A stretch of 9,697 bases of DNA from Patescibacteria group bacterium (GCA_018818905.1 JAHIRA010000009.1:1-9697), one strand, 5' to 3'. Shown: positions 1 to 6,368, counted from the stretch's first letter. Notes: generated by a model not told the origin, from the letters alone. Program-made: numbers and translations.

Positions 1-782
1 TCCCAGAAACTAAAGTATCGGTCCACAATTTTTTTGACCCCAAAGAAATAATTATTATACTTCTTCAAAACACTCTTCAATGGCTTTTTTCCTTGACTCT
101 TAAAAGGCGTGTCATGATAAACTATAGTCTTTGGAGTATAAACAAGCTTATAACCAGCCTCCCTAACCCGTAAAGAAAAATCTAGATCCTCGCTATACAT
201 AAAAAAACTTTCATCTAGCAAGCCAGCTTTCTCCAGAACTTCTCTTTTGGTAAATAACGAGGTTCCAGGAATATAGTCTGTCTCACACTCCTTATCAAAC
301 TGTCCTGTGTCATCTTCTTTCTTGCTAACATGTGTTGCAATTTGAAATTGTGGTCTCAGCAAAAGATCCACTCTTCTGTAAACCTTGGACCCGGCCCACC
401 AAATTTTCTTATTAGACAAATACAAAATCTTGGGGCTAGAAATGCCAACTTCTGGCCTTTCTATGACCTTCATCCCCTCTTCAATAAAATTGGCCTCCAC
501 AATTGTGTCCTGATTTAGTAGAATGAAGTAGTCAGAGCCAGCCGCAAGAGCTTTCTTGAGGGCAATGTTGTTACCCCTGGCAAACCCAGTATTTTCTTTG
601 CTTCTGATAAGAATTGTTTCCGGAAACTTCTCTTCGATGATCTGACAGGTTTTATCCTGAGAGTTGTTATCAACCACATAGACATCAAAATCCCGCCTCA
701 TCTGCTTTTGAAGCGAAGTCAAACACGCCTCAATCCAAGGCGTGGCATTATAAGTCACAATAACTAACGCAATTTTATTCAT
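1..782 (-). CDS. GT2 family glycosyltransferase, rhamnosyltransferase-like (3' end outside window)
   Basis: An open frame runs on the minus strand from ATG at 782 to the window edge, giving 260 whole codons. The protein starts MNKIALVIVTYNAT, the usual first strand of a GT-A fold. VVDNNSQD lies at residues 36-43, NTGFARGNN at 64-72, LNQDT at 89-93 (the DxD-like nucleotide-sugar and metal site) and SEDLDFSLR at 197-205 (catalytic-base region), followed by a conserved H223. This order is typical of WbbL/rhamnosyltransferase-like GT2 enzymes of about 290-330 aa, so probably only a few dozen C-terminal residues are missing. It would be a cytoplasmic, membrane-associated enzyme adding a sugar, possibly rhamnose, to a lipid-linked glycan; donor and acceptor cannot be read from sequence. 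The start is fixed because the first strand begins at residue 4. Its ATG abuts the ATG of the divergent GT4 gene, and no Shine-Dalgarno sequence is visible. Confidence 0.93.
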   Translation of the reverse strand, partial: MNKIALVIVTYNATPWIEACLTSLQKQMRRDFDVYVVDNNSQDKTCQIIEEKFPETILIRSKENTGFARGNNIALKKALAAGSDYFILLNQDTIVEANFIEEGMKVIERPEVGISSPKILYLSNKKIWWAGSKVYRRVDLLLRPQFQIATHVSKKEDDTGQFDKECETDYIPGTSLFTKREVLEKAGLLDESFFMYSEDLDFSLRVREAGYKLVYTPKTIVYHDTPFKSQGKKPLKSVLKKYNNYFFGVKKIVDRYFSFW

Positions 783-785
783 ATG
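780..785. other. Abutting divergent start codons (CATATG)
   Basis: The minus-strand ATG of the GT2 gene occupies 782-780 and the plus-strand ATG of the GT4 gene occupies 783-785, with no base between. Both starts are constrained by the family N-termini (KIALVIVTYN and KVAILI...GGGE). The promoter of each gene must therefore lie inside the other's coding sequence, or at least one start is misplaced. On the minus strand a TAGAAT box lies 12 bases before the GT2 ATG, inside the GT4 gene, without a good -35. I see no convincing -10 for the plus-strand gene. Confidence 0.85.
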
Positions 786-1871
786 AAAGTCGCAATTCTA
801 ATTAGAAACCTCAAACAATTTGGTGGGGGCGAAAAAGATGTGGTTGTTTTGACAGAAGGTCTAAATGAAGCCGGTATTACGCCTGATATTTTTTCTGAAC
901 AAGAAGCCACTTCACAAGAAATAGAAAACTATTTTGGCAAAAAAATCAACTTCAAAGTCAGACCCTTCCCTCGTCCCTCAGGTAACTTGTCGCGAGTTAT
1001 GGCCGAGATCTTCTTGTCACATCCCCTCAAAACCAAACTTGAGGACTACGATTTTGTTTACGATTTTACCAACAAACCACCAGTCTATAGGCGCTCCAAG
1101 AAGTATCTCAAGTACATTTACATTATAGATGACAAACGAGTTCTAGAGAAGTCTGCTTCAAGAAACTTTCAGTCTAAACTGTATCGCTTCCTAGCTAATC
1201 TGGGCTTCTCAAAGTTCAATAAAATATCAAATGATATTATAAATGTCACTCAATCAGAATATGTTCAGAAAGAGATAAAGAAATCCGCTGGCGAAAGCGT
1301 GCCTATTGTCTATCCCCCAGTAGAAATGGATCAACAGAGTATAGACTCTTTTGAGAGGAGTAATTCTGTCATCAGTTTGGGAAGATTCTCTCCCGAAAAA
1401 AATCAATTAGAGCAACTGCAAATTGCCAAGAAGCTTCCTGAGATCAACTTCATCATTATCGGAATCAAGGACGATCAGGAATATTTCAATCAGATCAAGA
1501 AATTCAAGACTGAGAACAAGGTAGACAATGTCAGCCTCATAGAGAATGCTTCAAAGCAGAAGGTTCAAGAACTATTAAGATCAAGCAAAGTCTTTCTTAA
1601 CACTACAAAGAACGAACATTTTGGTCTTTCGACAGTTGAAGCCATTGCTGCTGGATGCCTGCCTCTGGCTCACAAATCAGGTGGTCAGGTAGAGATTCTA
1701 GAAAACGATGAGTTTTTGTTTGAAACCATGGACGAGGCTATTATCAAACTTTCTATACTTCAAAAGTCATCTCCTGATGAGTACCAGAACAAGATAAAGA
1801 GTCTACAAGGTAAAATTGAGAAATATAACGAGGAGGGTTTCAAGGAAAAGCTTCTAGCCTACCTGAAATAA
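783..1871 (+). CDS. GT4 family glycosyltransferase
   Basis: A complete 362-aa GT-B enzyme. The N-terminal acceptor domain opens MKVAILIRNL with a glycine-rich GGGE at residues 14-17, common in GT4 enzymes. The C-terminal donor domain has SLGRFSPEKN at 198-207 (R201 and K206 as phosphate-contacting residues) and the EX7E motif between E278 and E286 in EHFGLSTVEAIAAGC, followed by an SGG loop at 299-301. The EHFGLSTVE form somewhat resembles ALG11-like mannosyltransferases, but substrate cannot be assigned. It should act on the cytoplasmic face of the membrane in glycan chain assembly. It stands alone on the plus strand, divergent from the GT2 gene with no intervening base and convergent with the next GT4 gene, 3 bp between stops. 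A strong intrinsic terminator for it lies inside the 3' end of that convergent gene (1892-1919). No ribosome binding site is visible. Confidence 0.93.
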   Translation: MKVAILIRNLKQFGGGEKDVVVLTEGLNEAGITPDIFSEQEATSQEIENYFGKKINFKVRPFPRPSGNLSRVMAEIFLSHPLKTKLEDYDFVYDFTNKPPVYRRSKKYLKYIYIIDDKRVLEKSASRNFQSKLYRFLANLGFSKFNKISNDIINVTQSEYVQKEIKKSAGESVPIVYPPVEMDQQSIDSFERSNSVISLGRFSPEKNQLEQLQIAKKLPEINFIIIGIKDDQEYFNQIKKFKTENKVDNVSLIENASKQKVQELLRSSKVFLNTTKNEHFGLSTVEAIAAGCLPLAHKSGGQVEILENDEFLFETMDEAIIKLSILQKSSPDEYQNKIKSLQGKIEKYNEEGFKEKLLAYLK

Positions 1872-1874
1872 TTC

Positions 1875-3020
1875 TTACAAAACCTTCTGATAAATCTGGG
1901 CTAGCTGCTCAGATTTTTTGTTGGCGTCAAACATTCTCAAAACTCTCTCTCTTCCCCTTCTTGAAAACTCGTCTCGAAGAGCCTGGCTTTCATAAAGTCT
2001 TTGAAGCTCCAATTTGATTTGATAACTATCCCCCGGCGCAACCAAAATTCCGGCCTCAGCAACCACCTCATCAATTGAGCCCGACAAAGAACTAATAACA
2101 GGCACACCAGAGCTCATGGCTTCTATAAGAGCCATTCCCAGCTGTTCTTGCCATCTAGGAATGGGGATGCTAGGCACCACAAAAATATCAGACAAGCTTA
2201 ATGCTCTGGGAATATCTTGATAATCAAGAGTGGTGATAATAATTTTCTCTCTAATGCCAAGACGTTCGGACAGCTCTTCTATCCTCTTTTTTAATGGACC
2301 CTCTCCGACTATTAAATACTTCACTCGTTCATTCTTTTTGATCAGCTCTGCTACGGCAACCAAGACATCAAGTATCCCCTTCTCATAAACCAACCGAGCT
2401 ACAGAGGTGACAACAAAGTCATTCTCTTCAATTCCAAGACTTCTCATGAATTTGGTGTCTTTCTTTCTTGGGGAAAATCTCTCTACGTCTATGCCCACAT
2501 AAAAAACCTCGATCTTCTCTTTTGGGACCCCCTCGGCCTCAAGAGCAAAAGCTGCTCGCTTACTCATAGCCAGAAATAGATCAACCCCCTTTATGTTCTG
2601 TCTCTTGAGTTCAGCCTGTTTCTTGAATCTCTCGTGGGTAAATGGAATATTTTCCCAAATCGTTGCCACAACCTTGAGCTTGGGATTATCTTTTTTGGCT
2701 TCAATGCATTGTCTGGTATAGGCGCTTTCTAAACAAGCCGTATGAACAAGGTCAAAATCTTCAAGCTCAGCTTCAAGCCCCAAAAGCATTTGAGGACTAC
2801 CGCTCGCTGCCTTACTTAGCGAAATAGCTCCGGGAATTCTGCAGAATGCTTTTTCTGGTGAAGGCAATTCCTTTATCTTGAGCATAATGCCTGAGGTATC
2901 AAAAAAAGAATTACTAGCCGAAAATGCCGTCACGTCAAAAAAACGAGTTAAGTTCTCGTAGTTCTGCATTTCCCACTTATTAAGATTGGAGCCGCGAACA
3001 ATGGCTAGTTTCTTTTTCAT
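1875..3020 (-). CDS. GT4 family glycosyltransferase
   Basis: A complete 381-aa GT-B glycosyltransferase. The N-terminal domain starts MKKKLAIVRG and runs to about residue 175. The interdomain segment YVGIDVERFSP (174-184) is a classical GT4 signature. The donor domain carries SVARLVYEKGI (206-216; R209 and K214), VGEGPL (238-243), and the EX7E motif E292 to E300 in EQLGMALIEAMSSGVPVIS. All residues expected for a retaining GT4 transferase are present. It would transfer a sugar from a nucleotide donor to the lipid-linked glycan in the cytoplasm. It is the second gene of an operon: the flippase stop codon (3023-3021) directly precedes its ATG with no spacer (TAAATG), which suggests translational coupling. 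There is no Shine-Dalgarno sequence. Its 3' end contains the terminator of the opposing gene, so that part of the coding sequence is under two constraints. Confidence 0.94.
   Translation of the reverse strand: MKKKLAIVRGSNLNKWEMQNYENLTRFFDVTAFSASNSFFDTSGIMLKIKELPSPEKAFCRIPGAISLSKAASGSPQMLLGLEAELEDFDLVHTACLESAYTRQCIEAKKDNPKLKVVATIWENIPFTHERFKKQAELKRQNIKGVDLFLAMSKRAAFALEAEGVPKEKIEVFYVGIDVERFSPRKKDTKFMRSLGIEENDFVVTSVARLVYEKGILDVLVAVAELIKKNERVKYLIVGEGPLKKRIEELSERLGIREKIIITTLDYQDIPRALSLSDIFVVPSIPIPRWQEQLGMALIEAMSSGVPVISSLSGSIDEVVAEAGILVAPGDSYQIKLELQRLYESQALRDEFSRRGRERVLRMFDANKKSEQLAQIYQKVL
1892..1919 (+). terminator. Intrinsic terminator embedded in the opposing gene
   Basis: The left arm is AAATCTGGGC (1892-1901), the loop is TAGCT, and the right arm is GCTCAGATTT (1907-1916). 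This gives ten pairs including one G-T, and a T-run covers 1914-1919. It lies 21 bases past the stop of the plus-strand GT4 gene and fits rho-independent termination of that transcript. The same bases encode the C-terminal residues around SEQLAQIYQ of the convergent minus-strand GT4 gene. On the minus strand the hairpin is not followed by a comparable T-run, so it looks directional. Confidence 0.8.
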
Positions 3021-4451
3021 TTATTTTAAGTGCAAAGCCTCTTTGAAGTATTCCCAGTCTTTTTTGGTCACAATCTTGAAGAGTAACAAGAGGCCAGCCA
3101 GAACAGCAATAAATATTAAGTAAGAAACATAAGGGTTGGGACTAAAAGCAAAGACTAGACCCAAGCCAACAAGCACCGCCAAAACAACCCCAGCCAGCTT
3201 CAAGAGATTTCCTTTGGTTACAACGCCTAATTCACGATTAACAAACAGTAACAAGATTGAGCAGAATAAAAACTCAGTCGCTACAGTTGCAACCGAGGCC
3301 CCCATGATTCCGTAGTCAGGAATTAGGAGAAAGTTCAAAATTAGGTTCAAAACCATCGCAGAAAATGAAGCCAAGGCGACAAATTTTTGCTTCTCGACTG
3401 TATTTAGCACCATACTCAGAACAAAGTTCAAGAAAACAAAAGTCATACCAAAAGCCAGCACCTTGAGCGCAGGAATAGAATCGAAGTACTTGTCTTTGTA
3501 AATTAAGGTTATGATTTGGGTAGGAAAAATAAAGACAAAAGCTACCACCGGCAAAGAGGAAAGAAAGTAATACTTGATAACTAAAGGCAGACTCAATCTG
3601 AACATTTTCTGATTCTTCTTATAAAACCTGGTCAGCGCCGGGTAAAGAACAGTTGAGAGAACGGTTGGAATAAAAATAATTGCGTACAACAGATTGTAAG
3701 CCGCACTATAAACAGCTGTTTCGATATCCCCTCTCATAAACGAAATCATAACTGTATCAATCTTGAAAAAAATAACAATAAAGATGTCATTAATAACAAA
3801 GAAGACCGTTCCCAGGAGAGCCATCTTGATAAAAGGCTTGTCAAACTTGAATGATATTTTGGTGAATTTGTAGTGAATCAAAAAGACTTCTAGAATTGTG
3901 AAGGCAAAAGAAGATACCAGAAGCGCCCCAATAATCCACAGTAGGCCCTTATCAAAGTAAATAACAAAGGCCAAAACAGCAAGATACAAAACCCTTTCTC
4001 CAAGCCGAGTCAATGACAAGTAGCTCATTCTCTCGCTTGCCTGAAAAACACTCCCCCAGAGCGCCCTGATACTATCAGAAACCGTGAGGAAACCGACCAT
4101 ATAGAGACCAATGATGATGTAACTTGGCTTATCAATAAATTGTGCCGTCAAGAAGAGTAGGAGAAGAACCGCACCTGAAAGAATTAGCTTAAGAGACAAC
4201 AAATTACCAATGATCTTCTTGGCCCGACGCCTATCCTTAGCAATTTCTCTGGTCGTAAAAGCACCAAAGCCAAAATTGGCCAATACTCCAAAGATAAGCC
4301 CAAAAGCTAACACAAAATTATACTGTCCAAACTCGCCCTCGGTGAGATATCTAGTGATTAGAATTACAGAAAAGAAGGCAATAAACTTGCTCACCACCTC
4401 AGCTACTGTCATCCAGAGAGCGTTTTTGGAGAGTCTTTTGATATTTGACAT
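3021..4451 (-). CDS. Oligosaccharide flippase, Wzx/RfbX-type (MOP superfamily)
   Basis: A 476-aa polytopic membrane protein of the length typical for polysaccharide flippases with 12-14 helices. The N-terminus has the family pattern of a short basic segment (MSNIKRLSKN), a first amphipathic helix, then ITRYLTEGEFGQYNF at residues 32-46, where R, L and FG are the conserved landmarks, followed by TTREIAKDR. Hydrophobic segments continue to the C-terminus with short charged loops. The expected role is moving undecaprenyl-linked (or similar) oligosaccharide from the inner to the outer leaflet. It is first in an operon with the downstream GT4 gene (zero-base spacing). A promoter candidate with a near-consensus -10 lies nine bases before the ATG, implying a leader of only about three bases. 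Its sequence differs clearly from the second flippase at 8243, so the two are not a recent duplication. Confidence 0.94.
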   Translation of the reverse strand: MSNIKRLSKNALWMTVAEVVSKFIAFFSVILITRYLTEGEFGQYNFVLAFGLIFGVLANFGFGAFTTREIAKDRRRAKKIIGNLLSLKLILSGAVLLLLFLTAQFIDKPSYIIIGLYMVGFLTVSDSIRALWGSVFQASERMSYLSLTRLGERVLYLAVLAFVIYFDKGLLWIIGALLVSSFAFTILEVFLIHYKFTKISFKFDKPFIKMALLGTVFFVINDIFIVIFFKIDTVMISFMRGDIETAVYSAAYNLLYAIIFIPTVLSTVLYPALTRFYKKNQKMFRLSLPLVIKYYFLSSLPVVAFVFIFPTQIITLIYKDKYFDSIPALKVLAFGMTFVFLNFVLSMVLNTVEKQKFVALASFSAMVLNLILNFLLIPDYGIMGASVATVATEFLFCSILLLFVNRELGVVTKGNLLKLAGVVLAVLVGLGLVFAFSPNPYVSYLIFIAVLAGLLLLFKIVTKKDWEYFKEALHLK

Positions 4452-4460
4452 CTTACATGA

Positions 4461-4489
4461 ATTGTATGATAGTCTGGCTTGTTACGCAA
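4461..4489 (-). promoter_or_regulatory. Promoter for the flippase-GT4 operon
   Basis: On the minus strand, TTGCGT (4489-4484) is a partial -35. It is followed by a 17-base spacer and TACAAT (4466-4461), a 5/6 match to TATAAT. The ATG at 4451 begins nine bases after the -10, so transcription would start about three bases before the start codon. No Shine-Dalgarno sequence is present, which fits near-leaderless translation. Confidence 0.65.
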
Positions 4490-4519
4490 CCACTTAATAT
4501 CGAACTCTCTTACTGTGCC

Positions 4520-4598
4520 GGCCATAGGCCATGGAGACCCCTCTGGGACAGGACCCCTTCGGTTAAACGTCCCAGAGGGGTCTCCATGGCCTATGGCC
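4520..4598. repeat. Long perfect inverted repeat (30-bp arms, 19-bp loop)
   Basis: The left arm is 4520-4549 and the right arm is 4569-4598. They are exact reverse complements over 30 bases, with a 19-base loop (4550-4568). The arms are GC-rich relative to the flanks and contain CCATGG and two GGCC palindromes. The element lies between two outward-facing promoters, about 30 bp from each -35, so neither operon transcribes it. Neither side has a T-run, so it is not a standard terminator. The loop holds an imperfect second copy of an arm segment: GACCCCTCTGG at 4536-4546 against GACCCCTTCGG at 4552-4562. It could be a mobile palindromic repeat (REP/MITE-like), a protein-binding site or an insulator; I cannot tell which. 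Confidence 0.93.
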
Positions 4599-4659
4599 TA
4601 GGTTTGAGAAAATGTGCTCGTTTCCACTTCTTGAATTTCTCCGCTTAGAGCTAAATAGC

Positions 4660-4688
4660 TTGGTTAATACCATTAAGTTGTCTATAAT
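4660..4688 (+). promoter_or_regulatory. Promoter for the 4695-6256 operon, predicted leaderless
   Basis: TTGGTT (4660-4665) is a partial -35. It is followed by a 17-base spacer and a perfect TATAAT (4683-4688). Only six bases separate the -10 from the ATG at 4695, so the expected transcription start falls on or next to the A of the start codon. This predicts a leaderless mRNA and explains the absence of a ribosome binding site. Confidence 0.75.
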
Positions 4689-4694
4689 GTAAAT

Positions 4695-5549
4695 ATGAAA
4701 TATCAATCAAAATTTCTAAGTTTTTTTGACAAGCTAGTCAAGATAGCTATTTGTCTGTTGCCGCTTATCTTACTCTCCTTTGTGATAGAAAAAAACTACG
4801 CCTTCTCGGGTCACAAAGATTATGTTTATGACTTTGAGAAAGACTCACCTTTTATTTCACACCTTGAGCCATGGAACAGACTATCCCCCATCTCAGAGGA
4901 AGACAGCGTCTATTCCCAAAGCATGAAAGATGACTCAGTCTATTTTAATGTCAAGAAACCTTTGACTAGTTTTGAGAAAATAACCGTCAAAGTCACCTAT
5001 CAAAATCCCTCAGCAGAAATGCTGGATGTCGGTCTTAGAATTAGCCAGAAAGACGATTATCTAAAACTTCCGCTAGAATCAAAGCTTATTGACTCACTGC
5101 AATGGAGCAAGCTTGAATCAGCTGACGGTATCATGTATCAAAAAAACAAAGAATTCTCTTCTTTTGAAGATTTCTACCAGAACTTTCCCCCAGACAAGAA
5201 GATTATCTCGCACAATTTCAATATCAAAAAACATGTTTCAGAAGAAAAAACAAATCATCAAAATATCACCCCCCTTCGTCCCAGCATAAAGATTGAAAAC
5301 TTTGATATCGTCGTCACCAACTACAAGACCCCAACAACAAGCTCTTCCTGGCAAGTTGCCAAAAACACTTTCAATTATGGTCATGCCTACGTAGACGAAA
5401 ACGACATGATGCGCTTTATGTTAGCTGCTCCTGGTCTCAGACAAGAAGGAGCAGAAATAAAGATTGAGCAAATTGAGCTTCAATTTGAACGAGCCCCCTA
5501 CACAGCCGGCACAGCTATAGATAAACTCAAAAAATTCTTTAAACTTTGA
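4695..5549 (+). CDS. Membrane-anchored extracytoplasmic protein of unknown function
   Basis: A 284-aa protein with one N-terminal transmembrane segment (about residues 15-32, KIAICLLPLILLSFVI) after a short basic stretch, consistent with an uncleaved anchor and an outward-facing remainder. That remainder is rich in alternating hydrophobic/polar strands (for example ITVKVTYQNPS, IKIENFDIVVTNYK and IKIEQIELQFE), suggesting a beta-sandwich. Motif-like stretches are HLEPWNRLSP, LESKLIDSLQW and FEDFYQNFPPDKKI. I do not recognise a named domain or catalytic residues. The general pattern resembles uncharacterised surface proteins found near glycan export genes in CPR bacteria, but this is recollection, not a search. 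It is first in a three-gene operon, its TGA lying 2 bp before the next ATG. It may bind or modify the exported glycan. The start is fixed by the perfect -10 six bases upstream. Confidence 0.85.
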   Translation: MKYQSKFLSFFDKLVKIAICLLPLILLSFVIEKNYAFSGHKDYVYDFEKDSPFISHLEPWNRLSPISEEDSVYSQSMKDDSVYFNVKKPLTSFEKITVKVTYQNPSAEMLDVGLRISQKDDYLKLPLESKLIDSLQWSKLESADGIMYQKNKEFSSFEDFYQNFPPDKKIISHNFNIKKHVSEEKTNHQNITPLRPSIKIENFDIVVTNYKTPTTSSSWQVAKNTFNYGHAYVDENDMMRFMLAAPGLRQEGAEIKIEQIELQFERAPYTAGTAIDKLKKFFKL

Positions 5550-5551
5550 GT

Positions 5552-5773
5552 ATGAATCAAGAAAACAAGAACAAAGAACTATCAAGATTTTTTTTCAACA
5601 ATATCGCTTTTTTGTTTTATGCCTTGTGTCTTTCTTTTGTCTTTCTTCTCCTAATTGACACCTTTAACCCTGGTTTCGTTAGTGACTATTTCAGTCTCAA
5701 TCTTTTCAAATATATTTGCCTTGGCGTTGGTCTAGTCTGGGTTTTCAAAAATGTAAATAAAATTGTTAAATAA
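5552..5773 (+). CDS. Small two-helix membrane protein, unknown function
   Basis: A 73-aa protein starting MNQENKNKELSRFF with two strongly hydrophobic segments, about residues 15-38 (NIAFLFYALCLSFVFLLLI) and 51-67 (FKYICLGVGLVWVFKNV), and a basic C-terminus. The ATG at 5552 is chosen over an in-frame TTG at 5546 because that TTG overlaps the stop of the preceding gene and would add only two residues. The spacing of 2 bp upstream and 12 bp downstream supports co-transcription with both neighbours. A hairpin membrane protein directly behind a membrane-anchored surface protein suggests a partner subunit, but no family is recognised. Confidence 0.75.
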   Translation: MNQENKNKELSRFFFNNIAFLFYALCLSFVFLLLIDTFNPGFVSDYFSLNLFKYICLGVGLVWVFKNVNKIVK

Positions 5774-5785
5774 TCATCAAACAAC

Positions 5786-6256
5786 ATGAGTCAAGAAGAA
5801 TGCTGTCCTAAATTTGATCCCGCCCCTTGGGACAAACACGTTTTTGAGTGGGACAACAAAAGATTTATCAAAGACAAGGTCATGTCAGTCTTCAATATTC
5901 CTCTCAATTTTGGAGGGGTAATGAAAAGACTGGATCAAAAACTAAAAGAAGCCGGAGCCGCTACACCTGAATACATGTGCCTTTCTGATCATACTTCCAC
6001 TTGGAATATGAACGTCTATCTTGCAGTAAACAAAGAAGTTCCAGACGCCGAAAATGTCAGCATGAGTGGAAAATTCTTAAGCAAGGTTTACGAGGGCGAT
6101 TTCAAAGACACAGGCAAATGGATGCAAGATTTTAACAAGTACGCCCAAGAAAAAGGCATGAAAATAAAAAAGACATTCATGTGGTACACAGTCTGCCCAA
6201 AATGCGCCAAGAAATACGGCAAAAATTACGTCGTTGCCATCGGCCAGGTGGCCTAA
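5786..6256 (+). CDS. Conserved cysteine-motif protein, possibly GyrI-like fold
   Basis: A 156-aa soluble protein with no signal peptide or membrane segment. It begins MSQEECCPKFDPAPWD and ends CPKCAKKYGKNYVVAIGQVA. The paired cysteines at 6-7 and the CPKC motif near residues 137-140 could together form a four-cysteine metal site; this is an inference. The middle contains DHTSTWNMNVYLAVNKEVP and LSGKFLSKVYEGDFKDTGKW. The CCPKFDPxPWD opening and CPKCAKKYG ending recall a small conserved family seen in diverse bacteria and archaea, often labelled only hypothetical or hydrolase, and the layout resembles GyrI-like small-molecule-binding domains. Neither label is proven here. It is last in its operon, 12 bp after the small membrane gene, with no Shine-Dalgarno sequence. 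Its TAA stop sits in the apex of a hairpin. A link to glycan synthesis is not evident. Confidence 0.88.
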   Translation: MSQEECCPKFDPAPWDKHVFEWDNKRFIKDKVMSVFNIPLNFGGVMKRLDQKLKEAGAATPEYMCLSDHTSTWNMNVYLAVNKEVPDAENVSMSGKFLSKVYEGDFKDTGKWMQDFNKYAQEKGMKIKKTFMWYTVCPKCAKKYGKNYVVAIGQVA

Positions 6257-6264
6257 AGGCCACC
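6247..6264. repeat. Hairpin with the stop codon at its tip
   Basis: GGTGGCC (6247-6253) pairs with GGCCACC (6258-6264) around the tetraloop TAAA. The stop codon of the preceding gene is TAA at 6254-6256, so the last codons form the left arm and termination occurs in the loop. There is no T-run. The hairpin may stabilise the 3' end of the operon mRNA. Confidence 0.7.
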
Positions 6265-6270
6265 ACGTAG

Positions 6271-6292
6271 GGACACCGCCACTGGCGTGTCC
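6271..6292. repeat. Second GC-rich hairpin after the operon
   Basis: GGACAC plus GCC (6271-6276 and 6278-6280) pairs with GGC plus GTGTCC (6284-6292). One base (C at 6277) is bulged and the loop is ACT. It lies six bases after the stop-codon hairpin and about 45 bases before the probable terminator, with no T-run of its own. It is likely an RNA secondary structure in the 3' untranslated region. Confidence 0.6.
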
Positions 6293-6338
6293 ATTTAAGC
6301 CCATACCCATTCAAATTCTCAATCAACACTTAGATCAA

Positions 6339-6368
6339 AACAAGAACGCCTATCCGGGCGTCCTTGTT
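6339..6368. terminator. Bidirectional terminator between convergent operons
   Basis: AACAAGAACGCC (6339-6350) faces GGCGTCCTTGTT (6357-6368) across the loop TATCCG, with eleven of twelve positions paired. The arms end in AAC/GTT, so short T-rich stretches follow on both strands (GTTATTTA on plus, GTTTTGA on minus). It sits between the plus-strand operon ending at 6256 and the minus-strand lipoprotein operon ending at 6395, as expected for a shared terminator. Confidence 0.75.

Larger units (their letters stand above)
4452..4694. other. Divergent intergenic region
   Basis: These 243 bases carry a minus-strand promoter near the left end, the 79-base inverted repeat in the middle and a plus-strand promoter near the right end. 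Between the repeat and the right promoter (4599-4659) I see only AT-rich sequence with a minor AGCT-AAAT-AGCT palindrome (4649-4660). A short open frame through the hairpin looks like an accident of the repeat and is not called a gene. Confidence 0.75.

Noticed and set aside
330..518. 62-aa plus-strand frame
   Set aside because: It is antisense to the well-supported GT2 coding sequence, which covers its conserved motifs.
4520..4598. The inverted repeat as an intrinsic terminator or CRISPR unit
   Set aside because: No T-run follows either arm and both flanking genes are transcribed away from it, so termination has no target. There is a single palindrome without spaced repeats, so it is not CRISPR.
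4445..4648. 67-aa plus-strand frame through the inverted repeat
   Set aside because: Its sequence is dictated by the palindrome, it starts inside the flippase coding region, and it has no promoter or protein-like composition.
5546..5551. TTG start for the small membrane protein
   Set aside because: It overlaps the previous stop codon and adds only two residues. The ATG at 5552 is the simpler start.
6077..6310. 77-aa minus-strand frame
   Set aside because: It is antisense to the cysteine-motif gene and runs into the hairpin region, with no sign of a start signal.
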